Assembly (NCBI GenBank): GCA_030431575.1
Contig: JAUIIS010000001.1
Span: forward strand, 1 to 64,000
DNA: 64,000 nt
Origin: Acidimicrobiia bacterium
GTDB lineage: Bacteria > Actinomycetota > Acidimicrobiia > Acidimicrobiales > UBA8592
Direction of reading: 5' to 3'
Shown here: positions 18,287 through 28,067 of the stretch, piece after piece
How the letters are laid out: each line of letters begins with the position of its first letter
How positions within the stretch are numbered: the first letter of the stretch is position 1
Translations under genes and position numbers: made by a program
The notes under the pieces: model-generated
Seen by the model: the letters and a program-made list of their open reading frames with translations, nothing else
Databases searched by the model: none
Told to the model about the DNA's origin: nothing

Positions 18287-18991
18287 CTACCGGACGTACT
18301 TGTAGCCGAGACCCCTAATGGTGACGATGCGTTCAGGATGTGAAGGCTCGCTTTCAATTTTGGAGCGGAGCCGCTTGACGTGAACGTCAAGGGTCTTGGT
18401 ATCACCCACGTAGTCCGACCCCCACACCCGGTCGATAAGGGTGTCTCGCGTTAGGACCCGACCGGCGTTCTCCATGAGCAGTGTCAACAGGTCGAACTCT
18501 TTGAGTGGGAGGTCTACCGACTCGCCCCGCACCAGAACCTCATGACGGTCCGTGTCCACGCGTACGTCGCCAACCTCGAGGAGCATGCCTTCGTCGATGG
18601 CATCGGCGTCTTCGCTCCAGCTCGATCGACGAATCAACGACCTCATGCGGGCGACCAGCTCGCGGAGGCGATATGGCTTGGTCACGTAGTCGTCGGCACC
18701 AACCTCAAGGCCAACAACAGTGTCGATCTCTTCGCCTTTGGCGGTGACCATGATGATGGGCACGCGGCTTTGTGTTCGAATCTCGCGGCAGACATCGATC
18801 CCGGAGATCTTTGGCAGCATGACATCGAGGAGCACGAGGTCGGGTTCGAAGGCGTCGAAGCGTTCGAGGGCTTCGCGGCCGTCGACGGCAACGTCCACCA
18901 CAAACCCTTCGCGGCGCAGGCCAACGGTGAGCGCCTCTACAAAGGACGCTTCATCTTCGACAATGAGGATCTTGGCGCCTAACTCACTCAT
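18287..18991 (-). CDS. regX3: OmpR/PhoB-family response regulator (RegX3/PhoP-like)
   Basis: 234 aa. Receiver domain with acidic pocket (VEDE), phospho-acceptor Asp56 (LVLLDVMLP), Thr83 and Lys105 (VTKPYRLREL), then a winged-helix DNA-binding domain (LPLKEFDLLTLLMENAGRVLTRDTLIDRVWG and on, about residues 155-230). The gene is the last of the pst-phoU-senX3-regX3 block, and its ATG overlaps the kinase stop by 4 bp. It is the likely activator that binds the PHO-box-like repeat before pstS when phosphate is low. Confidence 0.94.
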   Translation of the reverse strand: MSELGAKILIVEDEASFVEALTVGLRREGFVVDVAVDGREALERFDAFEPDLVLLDVMLPKISGIDVCREIRTQSRVPIIMVTAKGEEIDTVVGLEVGADDYVTKPYRLRELVARMRSLIRRSSWSEDADAIDEGMLLEVGDVRVDTDRHEVLVRGESVDLPLKEFDLLTLLMENAGRVLTRDTLIDRVWGSDYVGDTKTLDVHVKRLRSKIESEPSHPERIVTIRGLGYKYVR

Positions 18992-20283
18992 GATTGGCCA
19001 CCTTTTGGCTTCCGATGGGGCTCAGGCCTGTTCGAGGCCTCTGGGAGCGTCGGTTCGGGTTGGTCTTGGACGCCGCCAAGCGCAGGGAGTTCGATGGTAA
19101 ACGTGGTGCCATCGCCTTCGGTCGAGTCAACCGAAATCCGGCCGCCGTGGTTGACGAGCACGTGACGGACGATGGCCAAGCCGAGACCCGTGCCGCCACT
19201 GGAACGACTTCGTCCTCGGTCCACGCGGTAGAACCGTTCGAAGATGCGGTCACGATCCTTTGGCGGAATCCCTATTCCGTTGTCCTGGACCACAATTTCG
19301 ATGTGTTCGCCTGCGTCTCGGGCTCGAACGGAAAGAACACCCTCGGCCGCGTTGGTGTACTTGATGCCGTTATCGACGAGGTTGGCGATAGCCGAGGTCA
19401 GTTGGAGATCGTCGCCACGCACGACCAGTTCGCGTTCGGGTAGTTGGACGCCGATCTCAACGTCTCGCTGGTCGGCTGCTGCACGCACTCGGTCGACTGC
19501 ACGGGCGATGACTTGTTGGATGACCACTGGGACGAAGTCATCGTCGGCGCCGTGTTCGATCCGGCTAAGTTGCAGCAGGTCGTCGATCGTGCCGGTCAGT
19601 CGGTGAGCTTCGGAGCTAAGCCGATTGGCAAGACTGGATGCCACAGCCGGGTCTGGTTCGTCGGCAAGGGTCTCAGCAAGCAGCGATATGGCACCAATTG
19701 GGGTCCGCAGCTCATGACTGATGTTGGCAACGAAGTCGCGACGAATTGCGTCTAACCGCTCTTGTTCGGTTACGTCGTCGATCAGCACTACCACACCGAG
19801 GTGTTGGTCGCCGTCGACGATGGGGTTAGCAATTACATGGAGCGTCTTGCGTGGCGGACCAAACAGCTGCACCTCTTGAACGGCGGTGGCGCCGCTGACG
19901 AGAGCCTCAGTGGTCAGCTGATCGACAGTGTCGCCGACAACTGCGTCCCCATGGCGGCCGGCCAGAAACGCGGCCGCGTAGGGGTTGTCAAAAACGCGCC
20001 GGCCCTCTTGGTCCACAAGGACAACCCCGAGCGTGATGGACGACAGCGACGCCCGGTACCGCCGTGCCTCTGCGGCGTCAACCTGCGGCGCAGTGGCGCG
20101 GTCTTGAGCCGCCCGTTCGAGCCGATCCAGCGCCGAGTTCATGCTGTCTGAGCGCACCCCAACGTCGTCGCGCAAGGACGCGGCCATCTGGTCTACCTGT
20201 CGGACTGCGCGCACCCGGGCTCGTTCGAACCACAGCGCTACTGCCAGCGCCGCGGCGGTAGCCACAATTGCGACCGCGATCAT
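18988..20283 (-). CDS. senX3: Phosphate-sensing sensor histidine kinase (SenX3/PhoR-like)
   Basis: 431 aa: one N-terminal membrane helix, a coiled linker, a PAS domain (about residues 76-172; LGVVLVDQEGRRVFDN), a dimerisation domain with phospho-acceptor His190 (VANISHELRTPIG) and a catalytic ATPase domain (LVDNGIKYTNA, DNGIGIPPKDRDRIFERFYR, GGTGLGLAI). Only one membrane helix and almost no periplasmic loop are present, as in kinases that sense phosphate indirectly through the Pst transporter and PhoU. It is encoded directly after phoU and is translationally coupled to the regulator. Confidence 0.94.
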   Translation of the reverse strand: MIAVAIVATAAALAVALWFERARVRAVRQVDQMAASLRDDVGVRSDSMNSALDRLERAAQDRATAPQVDAAEARRYRASLSSITLGVVLVDQEGRRVFDNPYAAAFLAGRHGDAVVGDTVDQLTTEALVSGATAVQEVQLFGPPRKTLHVIANPIVDGDQHLGVVVLIDDVTEQERLDAIRRDFVANISHELRTPIGAISLLAETLADEPDPAVASSLANRLSSEAHRLTGTIDDLLQLSRIEHGADDDFVPVVIQQVIARAVDRVRAAADQRDVEIGVQLPERELVVRGDDLQLTSAIANLVDNGIKYTNAAEGVLSVRARDAGEHIEIVVQDNGIGIPPKDRDRIFERFYRVDRGRSRSSGGTGLGLAIVRHVLVNHGGRISVDSTEGDGTTFTIELPALGGVQDQPEPTLPEASNRPEPHRKPKGGQS

Positions 20284-20319
20284 GGGGCACCTCGATGTGC
20301 CGACCCGGTCGTCATGGCA

Positions 20320-21051
20320 TCACCCGTCGGTGTCCAGATCGAACACACCGATGTTTGGTTCTCGCCGAGACGCAGCGCGCGCCGCGCCATCTTGTTCTGG
20401 CATCCAGCCATCGACCATGTATCGGACACGCTCGCCGATGTTGACCGCATGGTCGCCTATTCGTTCGTAGTAGCGGCACACCAACGCCAGCTGAACCCCG
20501 ACATTGAGTTCGATTTCTCGTTCGCGGTGCGCTTCGAACACCGCCAGAATCGTCTCCGCATTGAGCTCGTCGAGACGATCGTCCATATCATCGAGGGCAG
20601 CAGCGAGGCCGGTGTCACCTTCGATGTACGCGTCGATCGAGAGCCTAAACAACCGAGCCGCTTCTTCGGACATGCGCATCAGCAGGCCGCGAACGCGCGG
20701 ATCGATGTCGGTACCGTACACACGGCGTGTGGTCTTGGCGATGTTGCTCATCAAGTCGCCCGACCGCTCGATCTCCGCATTCAACCAAAGCGCGGTCATG
20801 ATGGCGCGCAGATCGCCGGCCATGGGTTGTTGAAGCGCGAGCACCTCGTAGCAGCGTTCTTCGAGTTCGATCGACATGGCATCGAGGATGTCGTCGTCTT
20901 CGATGAGCGCCTGGGCCCCGTTGAGGTCAGCAGACAGGAAGGCTTCGGTTCCTCGGGGGATGGCCTCACTGACGCGGCCCGCCATGCGCACGATCCCGTG
21001 CTTGATGGCTTCGAGCTCGTCGTGGAAATTTTTACGGAGTAGTTCGCTCAT
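20320..21051 (-). CDS. phoU: Phosphate transport regulator PhoU
   Basis: 243 aa, all-helical PhoU with its two repeated three-helix units (GIVRMAGRVSEAI in the first, SRDLM-type metal-binding motif as RSGDLMSNIAKTTRR, then ERIGDHAVNIGERVRY in the second). PhoU links Pst transport activity to the kinase and keeps the response off when phosphate is plentiful. A GAGGGA ribosome-binding site lies just upstream of the ATG. It is 11 bp downstream of pstB in the same operon. Confidence 0.95.
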   Translation of the reverse strand: MSELLRKNFHDELEAIKHGIVRMAGRVSEAIPRGTEAFLSADLNGAQALIEDDDILDAMSIELEERCYEVLALQQPMAGDLRAIMTALWLNAEIERSGDLMSNIAKTTRRVYGTDIDPRVRGLLMRMSEEAARLFRLSIDAYIEGDTGLAAALDDMDDRLDELNAETILAVFEAHREREIELNVGVQLALVCRYYERIGDHAVNIGERVRYMVDGWMPEQDGAARAASRREPNIGVFDLDTDG

Positions 21052-21062
21052 CTGTCCCTCGG

Positions 21063-21989
21063 TTAACCGAATCGGCCGGTCACGTAGTTCTCGGTGCGCT
21101 CGTCGCTGGGATTCGAGAACATCTGGTCAGTCTTGTCGAATTCGACAAGCACCCCCGTGCGGGCGTCGGAGTCGGGGTTGACCTCGACGGAGAAAAAGGC
21201 GGTCCTGTCGGACACCCGCGCGGCCTGTTGCATGTTATGGGTCACGATAACAATCGAATACTCGTCCTTGAGTTCCCGCATGAGTTCTTCGATGCGAGAT
21301 GTGGCGATGGGATCGAGCGCAGAGCATGGCTCGTCCATAAGCACCACATCGGGGTTTGTGGCGATCGCACGAGCAATACACAGGCGCTGTTGCTGGCCAC
21401 CAGACATACCCAATGCTGACTCCCCGAGGCGATCCTTCACCTCGTCCCACAGTGCCGCTTTGCGCAGCGAAGACTCGACAAGTTCGTCCATGTCGGAGCC
21501 CTTCTTGACGGCGCCGCTGATCTTTGGACCGTACGCGATGTTGTCGTAGATGGACTTTGGGAACGGGTTAGGCTTCTGGAAAACCATGCCGATGCGACGG
21601 CGGACCTCAACCGGGTCGACACGCTTGTCGTAGAGATCGACGCCGTGGTAGCGCAGGTCGCCGGTGACCCGAGCCGTATCGATCAGGTCGTTCATGCGGT
21701 TGAAGCAACGCAGCACCGTGGTCTTGCCGCAGCCCGATGGACCAATGAAGGCGGTGATCTCGTGCTCGCGCACTTCAAGCGTGACTTCCTTAACCGCGAG
21801 GAAGTCGCCGTAGTAGACGTTCAACCCGTTGACATCGAACACGATGGTGTCTTGTTCTTCGGGGACCGAGCTGGGTTGGCTGTCATCTTGACTGTTCACC
21901 ACAGCTACGCCGTCGCCTTCGCTGGTTGGGTTGCTCATCTCGTTGTCTCGCACCTTGTCCATGGTTTCACGTCCGGGGTTCATGTTCAT
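21063..21989 (-). CDS. pstB: Phosphate ABC transporter ATP-binding protein PstB
   Basis: 308 aa, longer than usual because of a polar N-terminal extension of about 45 residues before the ATPase fold. Walker [10 protein letters not shown], signature [15 protein letters not shown], Walker [15 protein letters not shown] and H-loop [15 protein letters not shown] are intact. The ATG overlaps the pstA stop by 4 bp. Another ATG six nucleotides in, and the one at [10 protein letters not shown], are possible starts. Energises high-affinity phosphate uptake. Confidence 0.95.
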   Translation of the reverse strand: MNMNPGRETMDKVRDNEMSNPTSEGDGVAVVNSQDDSQPSSVPEEQDTIVFDVNGLNVYYGDFLAVKEVTLEVREHEITAFIGPSGCGKTTVLRCFNRMNDLIDTARVTGDLRYHGVDLYDKRVDPVEVRRRIGMVFQKPNPFPKSIYDNIAYGPKISGAVKKGSDMDELVESSLRKAALWDEVKDRLGESALGMSGGQQQRLCIARAIATNPDVVLMDEPCSALDPIATSRIEELMRELKDEYSIVIVTHNMQQAARVSDRTAFFSVEVNPDSDARTGVLVEFDKTDQMFSNPSDERTENYVTGRFG

Positions 21990-22963
21990 CCCCCGCGCTT
22001 CTTCTCGAAGTGGTTCCGTAACAGGATCGCCACGGTGTTGGCCGCGATTACAACTGCTAGCAAGACAACGATCGCGGCGGCCGTTGCGTCGTTCCAGTCA
22101 CCAACGGTGCTGGGTTTCTTGGCCAGCTGCGTGATGAGCAGCGGCATGGCGGTGAACTGTTCGCCGAGCTGTTCTAGCTCGAAGAGGTTGCTCCTTGGCC
22201 CCAGGGAACCAAGGACGCCACCCACCAGGATAAGCGGTGCAGCCTCGCCAAGGGCCCTAGCCAGGCTCAGAAGCGTGCCGGTCAAGATGCCCGGCGCGGC
22301 GTAAGGCAGTACGTGATGTCGGATCACTTCTGACTTCGTGGCCCCAACACCAAACCCGCCTTCTCGCAGCGCCCTGGGCACGGCCCGGACCGCTTCGGCC
22401 GAGGTGATGATGACGATAGGCAGTACCAGGATGGCCAATGTTGCGCCCGCCGCCGCGGTGGTCGAGCCAAGGTGCTTGTCCACCGAGTTCGGGAAGAACC
22501 CGTCGAGCCGGTTGACGAAGATGCTGAGTCCAAGCACGCCGTAGACCACCGACGGCACCCCGGCCAGGTTGCGGATGTTCAGCTCAATGAACCGGGTCAG
22601 CTTGTTGTCTGGCGCGTACTCCTCGAGGTAGATCGCTGCCGCGATCCCGGTTGGGAACGAGAACACCACCACGAATACTCCGATCCAGAAGGTGCCTCGT
22701 AGCCCTTCGAAGATGCCGTACTCCGAGGAGCGGCTACTGACACTGTCGGTGATGAACGCGGTACCGGTGTTGCTGAGGTGGCTGATGCCGTCGGTGAGGA
22801 CGCTCAATAGCACTGCGCCAAGGAAGAAGAACGCAACCCCTAGGCCACCGAGGAGCAGGAGCCTGAACACGGCGCCTGATGTGTCGGCTTTGCGGCTGGT
22901 GAGACCGGCTTCTACCTCCTTGCGAGCAAGTTCGGCGCCGGCACCAAGTGTGGAGAGTGACAT
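21986..22963 (-). CDS. pstA: Phosphate ABC transporter permease PstA
   Basis: 325 aa inner-membrane permease with about six membrane helices. The cytoplasmic EAA-type loop is visible ([22 protein letters not shown]) and the family phrase [16 protein letters not shown] follows. It lies 13 bp after pstC and overlaps pstB by 4 bp, so the three transporter genes are one transcript. Confidence 0.95.
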   Translation of the reverse strand: MSLSTLGAGAELARKEVEAGLTSRKADTSGAVFRLLLLGGLGVAFFFLGAVLLSVLTDGISHLSNTGTAFITDSVSSRSSEYGIFEGLRGTFWIGVFVVVFSFPTGIAAAIYLEEYAPDNKLTRFIELNIRNLAGVPSVVYGVLGLSIFVNRLDGFFPNSVDKHLGSTTAAAGATLAILVLPIVIITSAEAVRAVPRALREGGFGVGATKSEVIRHHVLPYAAPGILTGTLLSLARALGEAAPLILVGGVLGSLGPRSNLFELEQLGEQFTAMPLLITQLAKKPSTVGDWNDATAAAIVVLLAVVIAANTVAILLRNHFEKKRGG

Positions 22964-22976
22964 GGTTCAGGCCGCC

Positions 22977-23915
22977 TTAGTAGACAAGGCGGACACGACG
23001 CACAAAGCGGTCGGCCACCGTGTTCAAGATGAGGGTAATGATGAAGAGCAGCAGTCCGAGGAAGAAGAGGCTCTGTAGGGCCACGCCTTCTGAGACCCGG
23101 TCTGAGGGAGCGACACTGGCTGCCATGGCCGCCGTCATGGTGGTGCCTGACTCGAAAGGTGACAACGCAAACTGAGCTTGGTTGCCGCCGCCACCAGCGG
23201 CGAGGAAGACCACCATGGTTTCGCCGATGGCTCGCGAGATCCCGATGATGAACGCGGCCACAAGCCCGGAGATGGCCGCCGGGATAACTATGGTGATCGT
23301 TGTGGTGACCTTCTTGGCCCCGAGGCCTGCGGATGCTTCGCGCAAGGCATCGGGAACGGACGCCAGAGCGTCTTCAGACACCGAGGCAATGAGTGGAATG
23401 GTCAAGATGCCAACGCCAATCCCAGCCGCGAGCAGCGTGAAGCCGGGTGCATCAGGGTTGATGTTTTGCACGATGTTTGGGGTCACCCACCGCAGGGCAA
23501 AGAATCCCAGAACCACCGAGGGGATGCCTGCCAAGATCTCCAGGATGGGTTTGACAACCTTGCGGAAACGGGAACTGGCGTACTCGGAAAGGTAAACCGC
23601 TGATGCCAAGCCGACCGGAATGGCTACCAGCATGGCGATACCTGTCACGACAAGGCTGCCGACAACCGGCGTCTTGATGTCGTATTCGTTGAACGGCGGT
23701 GCCCATTGGTCACCCCATAGGAAGCCGAGTTCGATCCCTCTAATGAAGGTCCACGCTTCAAACACCAGCGAGAACACGATCAAGAAGCTGATGAGCAGCG
23801 ACACCGCCGCTGCGCCCATCAGCACGATGCTGAGCGTCTTCTCTTTTTGCTGGCGGCGCTTGTTGCCGCCGAGTGCGTCTATCCCAATCCCCGACGCTGG
23901 GTCTGTCAAAGTCAT
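22977..23915 (-). CDS. pstC: Phosphate ABC transporter permease PstC
   Basis: 312 aa from the ATG giving MTLTDPASGIG, preceded by GGAAGGA about ten nucleotides upstream. An upstream in-frame start adding 13 residues lies before that ribosome site and was not used. About six membrane helices; EAA loop SVPDALREASAGLGAKKVTT and the conserved ISRAIGETMVVFLAAG are present. Pairs with PstA to form the phosphate channel. Confidence 0.94.
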   Translation of the reverse strand: MTLTDPASGIGIDALGGNKRRQQKEKTLSIVLMGAAAVSLLISFLIVFSLVFEAWTFIRGIELGFLWGDQWAPPFNEYDIKTPVVGSLVVTGIAMLVAIPVGLASAVYLSEYASSRFRKVVKPILEILAGIPSVVLGFFALRWVTPNIVQNINPDAPGFTLLAAGIGVGILTIPLIASVSEDALASVPDALREASAGLGAKKVTTTITIVIPAAISGLVAAFIIGISRAIGETMVVFLAAGGGGNQAQFALSPFESGTTMTAAMAASVAPSDRVSEGVALQSLFFLGLLLFIITLILNTVADRFVRRVRLVY

Positions 23916-24015
23916 TGCTTGCTTCCTTCCCGACGTGGCAGCGGCGACATGCATGCCGGGTGCCAGATGGGTGTTCGATGTCCGTCAACAGCGCTGACCG
24001 CGACCGGACGGCCAA

Positions 24016-24049
24016 AGATCGGGGCCGGGTTTACACCCAGCCCCGATCT
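24016..24049 (-). terminator. Strong intercistronic hairpin between pstS and pstC
   Basis: Arms AGATCGGGGC and GCCCCGATCT pair perfectly over 10 bp; after one mismatch the inner GGGT/ACCC adds 4 bp around a 4-nt loop. On the coding (minus) strand it is followed by TTTGG. Position just after pstS fits a partial terminator or an mRNA stabiliser that leaves more binding protein than permease. Confidence 0.7.
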
Positions 24050-24083
24050 CAGCACATATCGGTCGCCGCTCGGTAGCTGAGGG

Positions 24084-25184
24084 CTAGCCCTTTGCTGCCT
24101 CCCAAGCAGCGTCGGTCTCGGCCTTGAGATCGTCTGGCAGTGACACGTAGCCAACGCCTTCGTCGAAGGCATTCTCAACCGAGTCGACATAGCCGTCGCC
24201 GAGGTAGAAGTCGACGTACGAGACCAGTGCAGGGTTCTCAGCGGCCTTGTCGGTGTTGACGTAGATGTAGAGTGAGCGACTGATTGGGTAGCTGCCATCG
24301 GCGATGGTTTCGAGGTTCGGAGCGACACACTCGCCTGTCTCTTCGTTGAACACTTCAAGCACCTTGACCGCGTCGCCAGCAGCTTCTGCGAACGCGAAAC
24401 CCACCCAGCCGATAGCCGAATCGGTCGAGGCAATGCCTTCGATGATCACGTTGTCGTCTGGCTGGCCAGCGAAGTCGTTTCGGATGAGCACGGGATCGCC
24501 GTTCTCGTCGACCTGTGCTTCGAACTCGCCCGCTTCGAGACGTTCTTCTGCGGGGCCTTCAAGCACGATCTCGATAAATGAGCCGTAGGTGCCGGACTCG
24601 GTTCCGGGAGCGATCACCTGGACGGTGCCTTCTGGCCAGCCCTCGGTTGTGGAGCCAAGCTCGGCCGCAAAGGCGGCTGCTTCTTCCCAGGTGTTGCCTT
24701 CGGACTCTGGGCCCAAGATGGCGTAGAGGTCGGCGAGGGTCACACATTCGAGAGGATCACTTGGGGCCACCATGACAGCGATTCCATCGAACGCGACACG
24801 GAGTTCGACGTTGGGGACACAGTCCGCTGCTTCGGTGTCCTTGATGGCGCGGCTTGCGTCGTTGATATCGGTGTTGCCGGGGCAGAACTCCTTGAAGCCG
24901 GCCGAGGTGCCAGGGCCATTGACGGTGATTTCGACATCGCCGGAAACTTGTTCGTTGTAGAGCTCCTTGGCTCGGGTGGAGATGGGCTCGACCGTGGACG
25001 AGCCGCTGACATTGATGCTGCCGGACACGGCTTCACCGTCTGTATCACCACCGCTGTCTGTGTCACTACCGCTGTCTTCTGTTGTCGATTCTTCACCGTC
25101 GTCATCGTCACCGCACGCGGCGGCCACCATGGCAAACGTCAGGAGAATGGCCAAGATTGCGGCCAGTCGCTTCGAAACTCTCAC
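24084..25184 (-). CDS. pstS: Phosphate-binding lipoprotein PstS
   Basis: 366 aa periplasmic-type phosphate-binding protein. The N-terminus is a lipoprotein signal (LLTFAMVAAAC, lipobox Cys about residue 24), followed by an acidic Ser/Asp/Gly linker and the PBP fold with the typical phosphate-site blocks (INVSGSSTVEPIS, GTSAGFKEFC, APGTESGTYGSF). Start is GTG with GAGGAGG upstream. Transcription probably starts within the 220 bp upstream, where a PHO-box-like repeat lies. Confidence 0.96.
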   Translation of the reverse strand: MRVSKRLAAILAILLTFAMVAAACGDDDDGEESTTEDSGSDTDSGGDTDGEAVSGSINVSGSSTVEPISTRAKELYNEQVSGDVEITVNGPGTSAGFKEFCPGNTDINDASRAIKDTEAADCVPNVELRVAFDGIAVMVAPSDPLECVTLADLYAILGPESEGNTWEEAAAFAAELGSTTEGWPEGTVQVIAPGTESGTYGSFIEIVLEGPAEERLEAGEFEAQVDENGDPVLIRNDFAGQPDDNVIIEGIASTDSAIGWVGFAFAEAAGDAVKVLEVFNEETGECVAPNLETIADGSYPISRSLYIYVNTDKAAENPALVSYVDFYLGDGYVDSVENAFDEGVGYVSLPDDLKAETDAAWEAAKG

Positions 25185-25343
25185 AGAGGTCCCTCCTCAG
25201 GGGTAAACCGGTGCCCGCGTCTACGGGCAACGCTTCGTCTATCCGCAACGACGTATCGTGGCGTTTGGACACCGCTGCGATGGCGCAGCTCGTATGTCCA
25301 GGGCACAACCTAAAGAGGCCGTCTGGCATGCAAGCGTTTACCT

Positions 25344-25383
25344 TCTGAACGTTCGATGAACAAAGGTGAACGTCAGGTGAACG
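25344..25383 (-). promoter_or_regulatory. PHO-box-like direct repeats (four units) upstream of pstS
   Basis: On the minus strand four direct repeats of the GTTCACC type occur in a row: GTTCACC, GTTCACC, GTTCATC and a weaker GTTCAGA. On the plus strand the units start at 25344, 25355, 25365 and 25376, a spacing of 11, 10 and 11 bp. Direct GTTCA repeats at 11-bp steps are the known PhoP/PHO box in Streptomyces and relatives. It is about 160 bp before the pstS start and lies between the Nudix gene and pstS. Confidence 0.8.
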
Positions 25384-25407
25384 ACTCACCGAAGGGTCCG
25401 GCTGGCG

Positions 25408-25800
25408 CTAGCCGTGCACGCTCAATACCAGCGCCGCATCTTGCGGATAGCTCAGTAGCTCCACGGCTTCTGCCGGGCTTAGCCATCGGATTTCGTCGAC
25501 TTCATCGTTCTCGGCAAATTCGCCGCTCTTCACAGACATGTGCCAGTAGTGGACTGTCTTGGGCCGACCCCGATGGTCGACATAGGAGATGGGGTCCAAC
25601 TCATCACCGAGATAGCACTGATAGCCGGTCTCTTCGCGCACTTCTCGAAGCGCGCACGCTTCGAGGCTTTCGCCTTTGTCGAGCTTGCCCTTGGGCAAAC
25701 TCCAGTCGTTGTAGCGGGGCCGGTGAACCAGCAACAGCTTGCCGCCTTCGTCCCAAACAAGGCCCCCGGCCGCCTCGACTGCCTTCTTAGGCTTCGTCAT
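25408..25800 (-). CDS. Nudix hydrolase (MutT1-like catalytic domain)
   Basis: 130 aa single Nudix domain. The Nudix box is complete: Gly, five residues, Glu, seven residues, then REVREETGY (in GKLDKGESLEACALREVREETG). The N-terminus KAVEAAGGLVWDEGGKLLLVHRPRYNDWSLPKGK matches the MutT1 group, which in mycobacteria sits next to ppk and hydrolyses 8-oxo-nucleotides or diadenosine polyphosphates; mycobacterial MutT1 has an added C-terminal phosphatase domain that is absent here. It lies 46 bp after ppk, so likely cotranscribed. Confidence 0.9.
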   Translation of the reverse strand: MTKPKKAVEAAGGLVWDEGGKLLLVHRPRYNDWSLPKGKLDKGESLEACALREVREETGYQCYLGDELDPISYVDHRGRPKTVHYWHMSVKSGEFAENDEVDEIRWLSPAEAVELLSYPQDAALVLSVHG

Positions 25801-25846
25801 AGCAGACGCAATCCCTCACGCTGCGAGGCTTCATAGGTCATGGCCG

Positions 25847-27925
25847 TTATTCCACTTCAGGTTTGATGAAACGACGTTCGTTGGCCAGCAACGTCAAGAT
25901 GGTTTGCGCGTTTGTCTCCGCGTCGTGCCCGACCCTGGTGTATGTCCCGTCTGACCCCAGCTCCCAGGCCAGATAGCGATCAGCCAGCTGGACTGTCAAC
26001 AGCTCGTCAAGACGTTCTTGCAGCTTCGGGTCGTCGATAGTGACCATGGCCTCCACCCGGCGGTCAAGGTTGCGGGGCATCAGATCGGCAGACCCAATCA
26101 TGTACTCGGGTGCGCCTACGCCGTTGCCGTTGGCGAAGCGCAGTATCCGCGAGTGTTCCAGGAACGAACCCACCAACGAACGCACGTGGATGTTGTCGGA
26201 GAGGCCCGGAACCTGGGGTCGCAGACAACAAATGCCACGAACGATGAGATCTACCCGCACCCCTGCTTGCGATGCCTCGTACAGCAAGTCAATCATTGCC
26301 GCATCGACCAAGCTGTTCATCTTGAGCGTGATGTGGCCCGCCGAACCGAAGGAGATCTCGTTTTGGAGCAGGGCCGTGACATTGGGACGTAGGCCGTGGG
26401 GGGCTACCAGAAGGCGCTGGTAAGACACGTCGCGGCCATACCCGGTCAGCGTGTTGAACAGCTGCGCCAAGTCTTCACCCACGGCAGGGTCAGCGGTGAA
26501 CAACCCAAGGTCGGTGTAAAGCCTGGCCGTGCGAGAGTTGTAGTTGCCGGTACCTACATGACAGTACCGACGCACGCCTTCGGACTCGGAACGGACAATG
26601 AGCAGTGTCTTGGTGTGGACCTTGAGGCCAATCAAGCCGTAGGCGACGTGCACACCGGCTTCTTCCAAGCGCCGGGCCCACTCAATATTGGCGGCTTCGT
26701 CAAATCGAGCCTTCAGCTCCACAACCACCGCCACCTGCTTGCCGTGCTCGGCGGCACGGATGAGATGATCGACAACCGGGCTGTCGCCGGAGGTTCGGTA
26801 CATCGTCATCTTGATGGCCAACACCTTCCTGTCCGTCGACGCCTGTGCGAGGAGTTCGTCGACAGTTGCATTGAACGACTCGTAGGGGTGGTGAACCAAC
26901 AAGTCGCGTTCACGCATAAGCGCAAAGAGGTTGGCGGGCTCATCATCGTCGGACCGGAACGCCGCAGGGGTGACGGGTTTGTGTGGGGCGTCGCGCAAGT
27001 CGGGCCTGTCGAGAAAGGCAAGCTCCATGACGTCGGTGAGGTTGAGCGGCACATCAGAGACGTACACGTCGCTGTCGTGCAGCTTCAGCTCGGTTATCAG
27101 CAGCTCAGCGGTGTCCTTTGAGGGCGACCGGCTGAGCTCAAGGCGGACTGGTTTTTGGAAGCGGCGCCGCCGAAGCTCAACCTCAACCGCAGACAACAAG
27201 TTGATGGCTTCGTCTTCGTCGATGTCGAGATCGGCGTTGCGGGTAACGCGGAAGGCAACGGTCTCCACGACCTCCATGCCCGGGAATAGCTGTTCGATGT
27301 GGGCAAACACCACCTCTTCGATCGCGACGAAGCGTTGGCTGTCGGGCAGTTTGAGGAATCGTCCCAGCATGTCGGGCACCTTCAGCCGCGCAAATCGGCG
27401 GTTACCGCCGCTGGGGTCGCGCAAGATCACACCCAGGCTGAGCGACAGGTTGGAGATGTAGGGAAACGGATGACCCGGATCAACCGCCAACGGCGTCAGA
27501 ATCGGGAAGATGCGGTTCTGGAACTCGTTGGTGAGATAGGACCGGTCATCGGGATCAAGGTCGGCCCAGTGCAACAATTCGATGCCCTGTAGGGACAGCT
27601 CCTCCAGCAAGTCGGTGAAGCACTGGTCCACCTGGTCTTGCTGGTCATCGACAATCTCGCGGATGGCCGCAAGCGCCGACGCCGGGCTCAGCCCATCGGC
27701 GGTCCCTGGGAACCTGCCACTTTCATGGAGGTCCTTTAGTCCCGCAACCCGGACCTGGAAGAACTCATCGAGGTTAGAGGCCCAAATGCCGAGGAACTTC
27801 AGCCGCTCAAGGAGAGGGAGCCGATCGTCGAGGGCCTGGGCCAGAACTCTGTCATTGAAGGCCAGCCACGAAAGCTCGCGATTGATGTAGTTCTCAGGAT
27901 TTCGAGTTAGTGCAGCGTCGGCCAT
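25847..27925 (-). CDS. ppk: Polyphosphate kinase Ppk1
   Basis: 692 aa from the ATG giving MADAALTRNPENY. Makes polyphosphate reversibly from ATP through a phosphohistidine. N-terminal ENYINRELSWLAFNDRVL motif, the autophosphorylated His in RRYCHVGTGNYNSRTARLYTD and the second conserved His in RSLVGSFLEHSRILRF are visible. A GTG 33 bp upstream is an alternative start. Its place beside the pst regulon indicates joint control of phosphate uptake and storage. Confidence 0.95.
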   Translation of the reverse strand: MADAALTRNPENYINRELSWLAFNDRVLAQALDDRLPLLERLKFLGIWASNLDEFFQVRVAGLKDLHESGRFPGTADGLSPASALAAIREIVDDQQDQVDQCFTDLLEELSLQGIELLHWADLDPDDRSYLTNEFQNRIFPILTPLAVDPGHPFPYISNLSLSLGVILRDPSGGNRRFARLKVPDMLGRFLKLPDSQRFVAIEEVVFAHIEQLFPGMEVVETVAFRVTRNADLDIDEDEAINLLSAVEVELRRRRFQKPVRLELSRSPSKDTAELLITELKLHDSDVYVSDVPLNLTDVMELAFLDRPDLRDAPHKPVTPAAFRSDDDEPANLFALMRERDLLVHHPYESFNATVDELLAQASTDRKVLAIKMTMYRTSGDSPVVDHLIRAAEHGKQVAVVVELKARFDEAANIEWARRLEEAGVHVAYGLIGLKVHTKTLLIVRSESEGVRRYCHVGTGNYNSRTARLYTDLGLFTADPAVGEDLAQLFNTLTGYGRDVSYQRLLVAPHGLRPNVTALLQNEISFGSAGHITLKMNSLVDAAMIDLLYEASQAGVRVDLIVRGICCLRPQVPGLSDNIHVRSLVGSFLEHSRILRFANGNGVGAPEYMIGSADLMPRNLDRRVEAMVTIDDPKLQERLDELLTVQLADRYLAWELGSDGTYTRVGHDAETNAQTILTLLANERRFIKPEVE

Positions 27926-28067
27926 GCACCCAGCTTGAACCGCGACGGCCAATTCCACAACCGCGAACGCCAGCGCGTCTGTTTGTTCATGCCCCGAATC
28001 GCCCCTTCAACGTGCGAGCCGCCCCCAGCTACGGGCCCGAGCTAACGACACAGTGGGCCTGAGACAC

